From positions 1 through 64,000 of the forward strand of contig JAEZZR010000017.1 of assembly GCA_023418505.1 (NCBI GenBank): DNA of 64,000 nt, read 5' to 3'. Position numbers and translations under genes: made by a program. Below the pieces are notes generated by a model that was given only the letters and a program-made list of their open reading frames with translations, searched no databases and was not told where the DNA came from. Below, piece after piece: positions 52,956 through 61,065 of the stretch (positions are counted from its first letter, which is position 1; every line of letters begins with the position of its first letter). The DNA is from Actinomycetes bacterium (lineage in GTDB: Bacteria > Actinomycetota > Actinomycetes > Mycobacteriales > Mycobacteriaceae).

Positions 52956-53360
52956 CTAGGCAGCAGTTACATGGGCAAGCAGAATTGTTAGTGCAATCGC
53001 CACGCTGGCACCGATACCACCGATGATTGCCAGCTTCTTCGGCGAATGCCGATGCGACGATGCCGACAAATAAAGCCCAGTAAATCCTGCTGCCAGCGCA
53101 ATACCGCTGATGCTGGCCAATCCCCAGTGAGTCGGTGATTCATTACTGAAGTCCAGCTCGATGCCCGCTTCAAATGAATTCACCCGAGCAGCAATAATCA
53201 CTGCCACCAAAACGCCGATTAAAACAGCGAGGGTAGAAACCACGATCCCCATCGGCGACAGCGCACTATCAGAGCCGGCACCAGCGACAGACTTTCCGGC
53301 ACCACTGGAGTTGCCGGCATCACCACTGCCATTGGCGCTTACCCATTTCGATCGTGCCAT
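52956..53360 (-). CDS. Small membrane protein, unknown function
   Basis: 134 residues. A Gly/Ser/Ala-rich N-terminus (~35 residues) is followed by three membrane segments: MGIVVSTLAVLIGVLVAVIIAA; LASISGIALAAGFTGLYLSA; LAIIGGIGASVAIALTILLA. The first loop holds a conserved-looking NSFEAGIELDFSNESPTHWG. AGGAGG lies 9 bases before the ATG. It is divergent from the YihY gene and ends 5 bases from the M13 peptidase stop. This three-helix layout is common among small actinobacterial membrane proteins of unknown role. Confidence 0.7.
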   Translation of the reverse strand: MARSKWVSANGSGDAGNSSGAGKSVAGAGSDSALSPMGIVVSTLAVLIGVLVAVIIAARVNSFEAGIELDFSNESPTHWGLASISGIALAAGFTGLYLSASSHRHSPKKLAIIGGIGASVAIALTILLAHVTAA

Positions 53361-53429
53361 GTGTTGCAGCCTCCTTGGCTGTTGCCTTCGCGTGCAAACT
53401 GCCCTTTCCAGGGTAGTAGGATTTGGTGC

Positions 53430-54551
53430 GTGGCACCGTCGAAAAACATTCCCGATACCATCGAGGCGTATCAATCAGAGGTAACCAACAGTGCCGTCAA
53501 TGAAACTAAGCTGCCACTACCCGGCGTCTCTGGAGTTCTCTACGCATTGAAGCGAACCTCGATCGAGTTCTTCTTCGAACAACTCTTAGACCGCGCTGCC
53601 ACCCTTACCTACTTCACAGTTTTAACGTTTTCACCAGCGCTTTTGGCGATCTATTCGATCTCCGTGTTGTTCATGGCTGATTATTCGGCCGACATCATGG
53701 CTGCAGCTGAAGACTTCATGGCCCAGTTCTTACCGCCGGAATATATGGAAACTGCCCTGGATATTCTCCAGACCATCATGGGCTCAGCCACCGGCGGCGT
53801 GATTGCTTTGAGTATCGGTATCGCTACCGCCCTAATTTCGTCGTCCGCCTATGTACGCGCATTCTCCCGCGCGGCCAACAGCATCTATCGCGTCTCTGAA
53901 GGCCGCCCACTGTTGAAGTACCACCTGGCGATGGTCGGTACCACGTTGGTGATGCTCGTCGGGTCGGTGCTCACACTCGTGTCCATTGCACTCAACCGCC
54001 GCCTAGTCGAAGGGTTGATCGAGCCCATCGCGCAGCCGCTTGGTATCGACGATTTCGTCGCCTTCCTGCTTGATGTCTTCTTCCCCATCTGGGATTGGCT
54101 ACGCTGGCCGGTCATCCTCATCGCCATGATGACGCTAATCGGCAGCCTATTCTATTTCGCCCCCAACATCCGGCAGCGCCGTTTTCGCTGGCTCTCGACG
54201 GGAGCCGTCTGGGCAATCTTGAGCATCTTCGTCATCGGCAAAGCCCTAGAGATGTACCTAGTGCACTTTGCCAGCTTGAATCCTTACGGCGCGATCGGTG
54301 CCGTGATCGCGTTCTTGATTGCCGTGTGGGCTACCAATGCGATGCTGCTGTTCGGGTTCAAGCTCGACGCGGAGGTCGAACGAGTACGCCAACTACGCGC
54401 CGGCTACCCCGCGGAAGTACGAGTACAGCTTCCTCCGAAAGCCATCGACGCTGCTGTTGGCGAGAAGAAAATCCACCAACGGCAGCGCAATAAAGCGCAA
54501 GACATTCTGACAGAAGAAGGCCTCCAACAGGAGACCTTGGATCTGAAATAA
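53430..54551 (+). CDS. YihY/BrkB-family membrane protein
   Basis: 373 residues. Six membrane segments typical of YihY (formerly called ribonuclease BN or virulence factor BrkB): the family entry DRAATLTYFTVLTFSPALLAIYSI, ALSIGIATALISSSAYVRAF, WDWLRWPVILIAMMTLIGSLFYFAPN, and YGAIGAVIAFLIAVWATNAMLLFGFKLDAE. The tail is basic (VGEKKIHQRQRNKAQ). Proposed to be a transporter or envelope protein; the ribonuclease label is historical and not supported. Start at GTG 53430, 7 bases after TAGGAT, instead of an upstream ATG lacking homology. Confidence 0.85.
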   Translation: MAPSKNIPDTIEAYQSEVTNSAVNETKLPLPGVSGVLYALKRTSIEFFFEQLLDRAATLTYFTVLTFSPALLAIYSISVLFMADYSADIMAAAEDFMAQFLPPEYMETALDILQTIMGSATGGVIALSIGIATALISSSAYVRAFSRAANSIYRVSEGRPLLKYHLAMVGTTLVMLVGSVLTLVSIALNRRLVEGLIEPIAQPLGIDDFVAFLLDVFFPIWDWLRWPVILIAMMTLIGSLFYFAPNIRQRRFRWLSTGAVWAILSIFVIGKALEMYLVHFASLNPYGAIGAVIAFLIAVWATNAMLLFGFKLDAEVERVRQLRAGYPAEVRVQLPPKAIDAAVGEKKIHQRQRNKAQDILTEEGLQQETLDLK

Positions 54552-54585
54552 GCTGCCACGCTAGGAATGGCCGGTTATGCGCTGC

Positions 54586-55260
54586 CTAGTTCTGCAACGA
54601 AGCGAACATCGCAGTGTTCAGCTGGAATGCCTTCACCGCTTCATCCAGAATGTGGGCACGAGTCTGCTGGTCTAGCTGGATGCTGTCTAGTTTTTCGCGG
54701 TACTGATCGCGATACGGCTTAATCTTGCCCAGTTCGTCGAAGTTGTAGAAGGTTACGGCGTCGTCGTTAAGCCCGTAATGCTTCTTAAACATCGCAGCGA
54801 TCACCTGACCGCCAGCCATATCGCCTAAGTAACGCACGTAATGGTGAGCCACCAACGCAGCACCATCGCCCTCTTCGCCCAAGGAACGCAGGCGAGCGGC
54901 GTATTCTTCAGTCTCCGGAGTAGCCACCAGGCGCTCACGCCAAGGCACATCAGAGCCCTCGCACATCGCGGCCAGATCCGCTTCGAGCTTCTCCACGCGC
55001 TCCAGGCGAGGATCGAAGATCGCGGACATCTCGGAAGTTTCGGAGGTAGCACGCGCAGCGGACTCTAAAGCCGAGTACACAAACCACAACTGCGCGGTGA
55101 AATCGATTGCTGCAGCCACATCGAGCTTGCCGGCCAGCAAACGAGCCATGAAATCAGAATTTTCTGCCTGATCGTGCACATCTTGGGTCGCCGACTTCAG
55201 CTGAGAAGACAACAGCTCTGGCTGAGCGGACTGTTCCCGATTCACATCAGATTCAGACAT
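54586..55260 (-). CDS. hmuO: Heme oxygenase HmuO
   Basis: 224 residues. Opens heme to biliverdin, CO and free iron, so the cell can use host heme. The proximal histidine is H29 in SATQDVHDQAENS, as in C. diphtheriae HmuO, and the distal helix reads YLGDMAGGQVIAAMFKKHYGL, with the flexible glycine pair of the family. AGGAG lies 7 bases before the ATG. It follows the hmuTUV operon on the same strand with a 122-base gap containing an inverted repeat, so it probably has its own promoter. In C. diphtheriae hmuO is iron- and heme-controlled (DtxR, ChrA/HrrA) and lies apart from hmuTUV; here they adjoin. Confidence 0.94.
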   Translation of the reverse strand: MSESDVNREQSAQPELLSSQLKSATQDVHDQAENSDFMARLLAGKLDVAAAIDFTAQLWFVYSALESAARATSETSEMSAIFDPRLERVEKLEADLAAMCEGSDVPWRERLVATPETEEYAARLRSLGEEGDGAALVAHHYVRYLGDMAGGQVIAAMFKKHYGLNDDAVTFYNFDELGKIKPYRDQYREKLDSIQLDQQTRAHILDEAVKAFQLNTAMFASLQN

Positions 55261-55283
55261 ACGCTACTCCTAATTGGATTAAG

Positions 55284-55297
55284 TTACCACTGGGTAA
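55284..55297. promoter_or_regulatory. Inverted repeat upstream of hmuO
   Basis: TTACC-ACTG-GGTAA, a perfect 5-bp inverted repeat 24 bases before the hmuO start, within an AT-rich stretch that also has TTAGATTA and TAATCTAA. It is only loosely like a DtxR box; a heme- or iron-responsive operator is plausible from position. Confidence 0.35.
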
Positions 55298-55382
55298 TCT
55301 CTTCTTAGATTACGTCGCGAATATTAATCTAAATCTCAGACTCCGCTAAGGATGGGGGTAGCCGGGGGTAATTTTCGGCTAG

Positions 55383-56195
55383 CTACCGTGCTGGAACGAT
55401 GACCGGATTGCCCGAAGAATCGTAGAGCACCTCTACATCCAAGCCATAAATCTCGCTAACAAGCTGCTCGGTGAGCACCTCCGCTGGGCTGCCCTCAGCG
55501 ACGATTTCTCCGTCGGCAAGCACCACAATGTCATCCGCATGTGCCGCCGCCGCTGATAGATCGTGTAAGACCACAACCACTACAGCACCATCTCGCGCCC
55601 GACGACGGGCTACCGACAAGATTGCCTCGGCGTGGCTGAGATCCAGCGCAGCCGTCGGCTCGTCGAGCAACAACACCGGCGTATCTTGTAGCAGCACGCG
55701 CGCACAATGCACCCGGGCACGCTCGCCGCCCGAGAGCACAGTGACCGGGCGATCCAGCAGATGCCGTACATCACATTCGTCGATCACCTGATTGCGCAGG
55801 CGATCGTCGGCAGCGCCCCAAGGGGCACGTCCAAAATCGATGACTTCCGAAGCAGTAAACGGTACTGAAACCGGCTGCGACTGCGTTAGCACACTGCGCA
55901 GCCGCGCCAACTGAGATACCGACAAGTTCGCCATATCGGTATCACCAAAACTAACGCCACCTTGGACTGGGGTATCGTCGCCAGCTAGCGCAGCCAACAA
56001 CGTGGATTTACCAGCACCGTTGGGGCCTACCAGCACCATCACACGGCCGGCCTGAGCCTGCATCGAAACATTGCGCAGAATGGTACGCCCGGCGCGCTGC
56101 ACGGTAACGCCATCGGCAACCAGGTTGCGATGTGCGTCCGGTTGAGCGCTTTGCTGCTGCGCACCTTGCTGCGAATTGTTCTTCATCTCACTCAT
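55383..56195 (-). CDS. hmuV: Heme ABC importer ATPase HmuV
   Basis: 270 residues. A Gln-rich N-terminus (NNSQQGAQQQSAQ) precedes a standard importer ATPase: Walker A VGPNGAGKST near residue 57, Q-loop LTQSQPVSVPFTASEVIDFGR, signature LSGGERARV, Walker B VLLLDEPTAALD and switch VLHDLS. The Q-loop wording and HCARVLLQ are typical of heme (HmuV/BhuV) ATPases. Energises HmuU. Its ATG overlaps the hmuU stop by 4 bases, so translation is coupled. Confidence 0.92.
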   Translation of the reverse strand: MSEMKNNSQQGAQQQSAQPDAHRNLVADGVTVQRAGRTILRNVSMQAQAGRVMVLVGPNGAGKSTLLAALAGDDTPVQGGVSFGDTDMANLSVSQLARLRSVLTQSQPVSVPFTASEVIDFGRAPWGAADDRLRNQVIDECDVRHLLDRPVTVLSGGERARVHCARVLLQDTPVLLLDEPTAALDLSHAEAILSVARRRARDGAVVVVVLHDLSAAAAHADDIVVLADGEIVAEGSPAEVLTEQLVSEIYGLDVEVLYDSSGNPVIVPAR

Positions 56196-57283
56196 GCCTT
56201 CACCGCCCGATTACCACGAATCAACAGCCAGAAGAACAGCGGACCGCCGACCAGTGCGGTGAGCATACCCAGTGGCAAGTCTGCACCGACGATCAACGTG
56301 CGCGCGGCGAGGTCTGCAATCGTGGTTGCCACCGCACCGCCGAGCAGCGCAGCGGGAACCAAGTGGCGGTGTGCCGGCCCCATAGTCAGCCGCAACGCGT
56401 GTGGCACTACCAAGCCAATGAAAACGATGATGCCGGAAAACGCCACGCCTACCGCAACCACCAAGGCTGCCACGGTAATCACCACGCGGCGCAACTTCGG
56501 CACATCAACGCCCAAGTGCCGTGCCTGCGTTTCGCCCAAGCTGAGCAGATCGAGCTTGCCGGCGAGCATCCACAGCACTGCTGCCGAAGGCACGGTGGCC
56601 AGCAAGACCAGGCCTACTTGCGTCCAATCGGCAGCTGCGAAACTACCCATCTGCCAGAACACAATCCGGTCGCGCGCAGCAGGCGTCGCGATATAGGTAA
56701 ACAGCGAGACCAAACCACCACACACAGCATTGACTGCCACACCCACCAAGATGATGCGAGCGACATCGCGGCCACCTTTCGCGGTAGCGGCAACAACGGC
56801 GGTGGCAGCGATACCGCCAAAGAACGCGCCTAGCGCTACTGCCCATTCACCGGCTGCTGCGGTGATTGCAGTGGTGGTACCGAGCACAGTGACAGCTGCG
56901 GCACCCACAGCTGCACCGGAGGACACACCGATCAGACCAGGCTCGGCCAAAGGATTGCCGAACACTGCCTGCAAGGCCACACCAGCAACGGCCAAGCCGG
57001 AACCAACAATTGCTGCCAGGGCAATACGAGGCAGGCGTACTTCCCACAGCACTAGCTCTATCCGGCTGGTGTCAGCAGTTTCAGCGCCACCGCCAAAGAG
57101 CAGGTTGCCCAGCGCGCGCAGGGTTTGTCCGAAAGTGGCATCGAATTGGCCGGCCGCTGCCGACCACAACGCGGTTACTACTAACAACACCGCTAACACG
57201 ATGTAGGTAGTAGTTACTTTGACTGCGCGTTTTCGAGCACCTTCAGTAAGTTCTGAGGATTGCCTTTTGGTGGCTAAAGCCAT
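56192..57283 (-). CDS. hmuU: Heme ABC importer permease HmuU
   Basis: 363-residue FecCD-family permease with about ten membrane segments. Seen: LWEVRLPRIALAAIVGSGLAVAG near residue 75, NPLAEPGLIGVSSGAAVGAA, LLAGKLDLLSLGE-type coupling region (AGKLDLLSLGETQARHLGV) and IVFIGLVVPHALRLTMGPAHR, all family hallmarks. Forms the membrane channel for heme delivered by HmuT. The start ATG overlaps the hmuT stop (TAATG). Confidence 0.92.
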   Translation of the reverse strand: MALATKRQSSELTEGARKRAVKVTTTYIVLAVLLVVTALWSAAAGQFDATFGQTLRALGNLLFGGGAETADTSRIELVLWEVRLPRIALAAIVGSGLAVAGVALQAVFGNPLAEPGLIGVSSGAAVGAAAVTVLGTTTAITAAAGEWAVALGAFFGGIAATAVVAATAKGGRDVARIILVGVAVNAVCGGLVSLFTYIATPAARDRIVFWQMGSFAAADWTQVGLVLLATVPSAAVLWMLAGKLDLLSLGETQARHLGVDVPKLRRVVITVAALVVAVGVAFSGIIVFIGLVVPHALRLTMGPAHRHLVPAALLGGAVATTIADLAARTLIVGADLPLGMLTALVGGPLFFWLLIRGNRAVKA

Positions 57284-58413
57284 TAGTTGGCATCCGTTCC
57301 ATAAAGCGCGTTAGCCATCGCCTGCAGCACTTGTGGCGTCTGTGTACCGAAAGACAGCAACTGCGAATCAGGCACATCCAGCACACTGCCGTTTTCGCCA
57401 GCCGGAGTCTGCGATACCCCCGGTACCTCGCGCAGCCCATCAATGCCGCCGACGGATTCCAAACCACCGGTCATCACGATAAACGTATCCGGGGCTGCAT
57501 TAATCAACGCTTCCGGAGTCAGTGGCGTCCACGCACCAGAGATGCCAATGCCTTCACCGGCGTCTACACCACCCAAGCGCTGGATCAGCTCGCGGGCACC
57601 AGATTCTGGACCTGCGATCATGGCAACCCCGGTACCGCGGACATAGAGCATCATCATCTTGCGGCCATCGGCTTTTTCATGAGCCTCTTCAGTGGCTTGC
57701 TGCAAGCGTTCGTTGACAGTGGAGATAACTTCAGCGGTGTCGTCGGCAAGCCCAATCGCACTTCCCACGTCGGTGATTAGCTCACCAATCGTGCTTGGGG
57801 TGTGATCCTGCTCGACGCGCACCACGGTGACACCCGCAGATTCCAGGTTCGCAACTACCTGCGAAGGGCCAACCGAACCATCAGTGATGATCAGATCTGG
57901 ATTCAGAGACATCACAACTTCGGGGTTCACCGAGTGGCCGCCCTGAGTAACCAATGGCAGATCTTCCACGCCTGGGAAGTCGGTCGACGTATCCCGGCCA
58001 ACCAGGCGGTCGCCCATACCGAACGCCCACACGATGCGCGACAGCGATCCGGCACGATCCAGCGTCAAAATACGATCGGCCTTTTCTACCTCGATTTCCT
58101 CGGTAACCGCAGGGTTATCGCCTTCAGCCTGCTTGACCACCGTAGTGACCGTGGCTGGGAACTGCGGCTTCGGATCTTCCACCAGCACCTGTGGATCCAC
58201 ATCTGGCAGGTCCGCAGAAACGTGCCCCTTCGGCTGATCGTCAGCGGTAAACGTTGCTGGAGTCACGCTCGGAATTTCACCAGCGGTGGTGTTCTCTGCA
58301 TGCGGCGGGGTACATCCCACCAGCGCAAAGACCATTGCTAAGGCAACTAACGCCAAAGAAGACGATGCAACGAATCCCTTACGCTGCGACTGCATAGAAA
58401 GCGATGCAGGCAT
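57283..58413 (-). CDS. hmuT: Heme-binding lipoprotein HmuT
   Basis: 376 residues. Lipoprotein signal ending ALVGC, then a Thr/Pro/Glu-rich linker and a two-lobed periplasmic-binding-type fold: DRILTLDRAGSLSRIVWAFG at the start, LVGRDTSTDFPGVEDLPLVTQGGHSVNPE in lobe 1, and GIGISGAWTPLTPEALINAAPD in lobe 2. Captures heme at the membrane face and passes it to HmuUV. Start at ATG 58413 because GGAGGG lies 6 bases upstream; a GTG 7 codons earlier is less likely. First gene of hmuT-hmuU-hmuV. The 105-base gap to the divergent lipoprotein should hold the iron-regulated promoter; I see no full DtxR box. Confidence 0.92.
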   Translation of the reverse strand: MPASLSMQSQRKGFVASSSLALVALAMVFALVGCTPPHAENTTAGEIPSVTPATFTADDQPKGHVSADLPDVDPQVLVEDPKPQFPATVTTVVKQAEGDNPAVTEEIEVEKADRILTLDRAGSLSRIVWAFGMGDRLVGRDTSTDFPGVEDLPLVTQGGHSVNPEVVMSLNPDLIITDGSVGPSQVVANLESAGVTVVRVEQDHTPSTIGELITDVGSAIGLADDTAEVISTVNERLQQATEEAHEKADGRKMMMLYVRGTGVAMIAGPESGARELIQRLGGVDAGEGIGISGAWTPLTPEALINAAPDTFIVMTGGLESVGGIDGLREVPGVSQTPAGENGSVLDVPDSQLLSFGTQTPQVLQAMANALYGTDAN

Positions 58414-58518
58414 CAAAACCCTCCGATTCAGCACTGAGGCAACCTTTACTTATTTTTGGACCTGCCTTAAAATATCATGAGTAAACCCTGGATAGATAAC
58501 ATTATTGGAGACTGGTCT

Positions 58519-59094
58519 ATGCGAAACACCACAGCTTCTCTTACTCGCAAGTACGCCCGCGCAGCAGTAGCCGTTCCAGCAGTAGCTTTGCTCACCCTGG
58601 CAGCAGCTTGCTCTTCCGACGACGCTTCCGACGAAGGTGCCACCACCGCACCAGAAACCTCAGAGACCACCTCTGAAACAACCACCAGCGAAACCACCGA
58701 CGCAGCTGCTTCCAGCGCACTGGATACCGGCAACATCAACATCGAAGTTGCACCAGTAGATAACTTGGCAGACGGCGACGTGCTCTCCGGCACCATCACC
58801 GGCCTGAACACCGAAGTGGCTGGCTACTACCTCGCAATTTGTGCTGCAGAAAACGCCAACCCAGTGCCAGACTGCACCGGTGACCGCAACGCTGATCCAG
58901 CAAACCAGCTGTGGATCACCAAGAAGGATGGCGGCACCACTGAGCTATCCGACCGCGTGGAGTTCGAGATCTCCGCATCCTCTACCGGCGATGCCGTGAA
59001 CTGCACCGAGCAGGATTGCGTGCTGAAGCTCTTCGGCGATCACGCGGAAGGCTTCGAAGATGTCGTCGACGTACCAGTGACCTTCGCTCGGTAA
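58519..59094 (+). CDS. Lipoprotein with neocarzinostatin-like fold, divergent from hmuT
   Basis: 191 residues. Signal peptide with lipobox LAAAC (Cys 31), then a Thr/Ser/Glu linker (~25 residues), then a ~110-residue beta domain. Its order of features matches the neocarzinostatin/macromomycin family: LADGDVLSGTITGL, then YYLAIC...PDC (first cysteine pair), then a long middle strand region, and NCTEQDCVLKLFGDHAEG (second pair), ending in a VPVTF strand. Such beta-sandwich domains bind hydrophobic ligands. Its position back-to-back with the heme importer suggests a surface heme- or ligand-binding role (inference). It lacks the conserved regions of HtaA/HtaB. Start at 58519 with GGAG 8 bases upstream. 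A terminator follows. Confidence 0.7.
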   Translation: MRNTTASLTRKYARAAVAVPAVALLTLAAACSSDDASDEGATTAPETSETTSETTTSETTDAAASSALDTGNINIEVAPVDNLADGDVLSGTITGLNTEVAGYYLAICAAENANPVPDCTGDRNADPANQLWITKKDGGTTELSDRVEFEISASSTGDAVNCTEQDCVLKLFGDHAEGFEDVVDVPVTFAR

Positions 59095-59105
59095 GAGCTG
59101 TCTTG

Positions 59106-59126
59106 GAGTGCTCGTGAAGAGCACTC
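59106..59126. terminator. Terminator hairpin after the lipoprotein gene
   Basis: Perfect 8-bp stem GAGTGCTC-GTGAA-GAGCACTC between convergent genes; followed by AATAGG, no T run. Confidence 0.7.
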
Positions 59127-59134
59127 AATAGGAG

Positions 59135-60055
59135 CTACTGCGGCCGCGTCTGATCGTGGCCTGACAGATCCAAGCTGAATAGATCTTCAGCTTCGCTGAT
59201 ATCTTCAGCCGGCGCTGGGGGTACCTCACAGATGATGGTGGTAACCCCGGCGCTATCTTTTACGGTGGCAAGTGGGCCGAACTCGGTCATCTGCGGTTCA
59301 GAGAGAACCTCGCCACCGTTTTGTTTTACCTCGGCGACAGCAGCGTCGATGTTCTCCACGCCGAAGTAGGCCATCCAGCCTTGTCCTGCGGCTTGCTCCG
59401 CGTGAGCAAGGCCAACAAAAGGCGCGCCTTCTTCGATACCGACGGCATAGGTGAACTGGTCCGTTTTCGCACGGATCGCAATCTCCCAGCCGAACAGCTG
59501 ATGGTAAAAGTCCATCACGCTATCAAAGCTCACGCCCGGCGCGTCTTTATCCGCACCTGCGTCGCCGTTCGTACCTGCGTCCCCGTTCGCACCTGCACTC
59601 GAGAGCAATTCAAACCACACCGGGGTGCCGGGCTCGCCTGCAGCAAAAAACGCCTGTTCACCCGGTTGCTCCAGCAAACCCACCAAGGCACCTGCGGGAT
59701 CTGCGATGATCGCCAGCTTCGAGCCATCCACCAGTGCTACAGCTTCTTGGACTACCTGGGCACCACATTCGCGGGCATGCTCTGCTGCAGCCGCTGCATC
59801 ATCAACGTGGAAATTCACGCGCCACTGGTGGCGTTGTTCGTCGTCAGCTTCCAGCACTACCGAAACTGGCATTCCCATCCGAGTTGCCACCCGGCGCCCA
59901 TCTGCCTGGGAATCAGCTACACCACCGTAAGCCGGATGAGCATCCGAAAACTGCCACCTAAACAACGAGCCATAAAACTGCTCGGCTGCCTTGGGCTCAG
60001 AGGTACTCAAATCAACGCGAACGGGCATTCCAAACGAAGCGGGAAAAGCTGGCAT
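59135..60055 (-). CDS. VOC-superfamily protein with two glyoxalase-like modules
   Basis: 306 residues. Two vicinal-oxygen-chelate modules: residues 8-135 (RVDLSTSEPKAAEQFYGSLFRWQF; WRVNFHVDDAAAAAEHARECG; DPAGALVGLLEQ) and ~145-285 (VWFELLSS; DFYHQLFGWEIAIR; MAYFGVENIDAAVAEVKQNGG; DSAGVTTIICE). The modules are joined by GANGDAGTNGDAGADKDAPG, a short tandem expansion. Metal ligands are poorly conserved, as in bleomycin-resistance or lactoylglutathione-lyase-like proteins of unknown substrate. The ATG lies 3 bases after the S4-domain gene stop, so they share an operon. Confidence 0.82.
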   Translation of the reverse strand: MPAFPASFGMPVRVDLSTSEPKAAEQFYGSLFRWQFSDAHPAYGGVADSQADGRRVATRMGMPVSVVLEADDEQRHQWRVNFHVDDAAAAAEHARECGAQVVQEAVALVDGSKLAIIADPAGALVGLLEQPGEQAFFAAGEPGTPVWFELLSSAGANGDAGTNGDAGADKDAPGVSFDSVMDFYHQLFGWEIAIRAKTDQFTYAVGIEEGAPFVGLAHAEQAAGQGWMAYFGVENIDAAVAEVKQNGGEVLSEPQMTEFGPLATVKDSAGVTTIICEVPPAPAEDISEAEDLFSLDLSGHDQTRPQ

Positions 60056-60058
60056 GGC

Positions 60059-60403
60059 TTACAAGTTCCTCCATTTTTCGGGATCAAAGTCGTCGTCAGC
60101 GAAATCGTCTTCATCGGGGTCGTCAGAGACGCGCGCTTGCATGCCTCCCAGTTCCACAACATCGCCAATCTTCAAGTGCCGGCCACGCCGCGTATCCACC
60201 TCACCATTGACCAGCACCTGGCCGCTGGCAATCACTTCCTTGGCCAGGCCACCGGTTTCAATAAGATTCGCCAGTTTCAGGAACTGCCCTAGGCGGATGG
60301 AGTCGTCACGGATGGAAACGTCGAAGGCGTCGGGGAAAGCATCTTCGTGGGTCTCACCGTCGCGCGCGCCGTCTGCGTCGTGCTCGTGCACCGGATCATT
60401 CAT
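60059..60403 (-). CDS. S4-domain RNA-binding protein
   Basis: 114 residues. An acidic N-terminus (NDPVHEHDADGARDGETHED) precedes an S4 domain: IRLGQFLKLANLIETGGLAKEVIASGQVLVNGEVDTRRGRHLKIGD as the continuous core (given here only by position, residues ~37-82), with the LGQFLK helix and the VNGE turn diagnostic. An acidic C-terminus follows (DDPDEDDFADDDF). Stand-alone S4 proteins of this size (YbcJ/YaaA/RqcP type) bind rRNA or stalled ribosomes. Start ATG 60403 is 7 bases after CACACT; an in-frame upstream extension is less likely. Confidence 0.82.
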   Translation of the reverse strand: MNDPVHEHDADGARDGETHEDAFPDAFDVSIRDDSIRLGQFLKLANLIETGGLAKEVIASGQVLVNGEVDTRRGRHLKIGDVVELGGMQARVSDDPDEDDFADDDFDPEKWRNL

Positions 60404-60479
60404 GCCCTCTAGTGTGCCATTACCGGCATGGGCAATACGCACTTCCCTATGGCTTATTGCACGCTAAACTAAACCTGTT

Positions 60480-61040
60480 ATGAATTCCGAAACGTCGATC
60501 AACCAGCCCTTTGAACAGATGCAAGGGCAGGAAGAACCTAAGCCACGTTTCGGTTTCTTGCGCTCGCAAGCGCCACCTCGGCCGCCGTTGAAAAGCATTG
60601 TGGTGGCGTCCCTTACTGTCTCCGCGCCATTGATGGCTTTAGCACTGCTGGCCACGCAAGTTTCGGATCTGCTGCTGCTGCCTCCGCTGGGTGCTGCGGT
60701 GGCGTTGATCATTGGTGCGCCGGACCTGCCCTTGGCTCAGCCGCGCAACGTGGTGATGGGGCACATCATTGGAGTCACCGTTGGCATCACCTGTCTGACG
60801 TATCTGGGGTCGAGTATTTTCTCCGCGGCCATTGGTGCCGGCGTGACCTTCGCGTTGATGCTGATCTTCCGTTGCGCGCACTCGCCGGCGACGGCAACAG
60901 CGATGGTCACCGTCCTGATTCCGCATGGCGAGGACTTGCGTTTCTTCGTGTTCGTCACCTCATCGGCACTGCTAGTGGTGCTGTTAGGCATGGTGGTTAA
61001 TCGAATCCGCGGCGTGCAATATCCTGACTACTGGTGGTAG
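60480..61040 (+). CDS. HPP-family membrane protein
   Basis: 186 residues. After a hydrophilic start (~35 residues, rich in P, Q, R) come four to five membrane segments with the HPP signature LLPPLGAAVALIIGAPDLPLAQPRNVVMGHIIG split across two helices, and a later RCAHSPATATAMVT in place of the family HPP tripeptide (here AHSP). Relatives in plants and cyanobacteria move nitrite across membranes; the bacterial role is mostly unknown. ATG follows TAAACT by 9 bases. Ends 25 bases before the HNH lipoprotein on the same strand, possibly co-transcribed. Confidence 0.8.
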   Translation: MNSETSINQPFEQMQGQEEPKPRFGFLRSQAPPRPPLKSIVVASLTVSAPLMALALLATQVSDLLLLPPLGAAVALIIGAPDLPLAQPRNVVMGHIIGVTVGITCLTYLGSSIFSAAIGAGVTFALMLIFRCAHSPATATAMVTVLIPHGEDLRFFVFVTSSALLVVLLGMVVNRIRGVQYPDYWW

Positions 61041-61065
61041 ACAACAAGCACAGGAGGCTCAACAC

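Noticed and set aside
53430..54551. Ribonuclease BN
   Set aside because: The name is historical for YihY; six membrane helices and no nuclease motif are seen.
55284..55297. Canonical DtxR box before hmuO
   Set aside because: Only about 11 of 19 positions match in the best frame; listed only as a generic inverted repeat.
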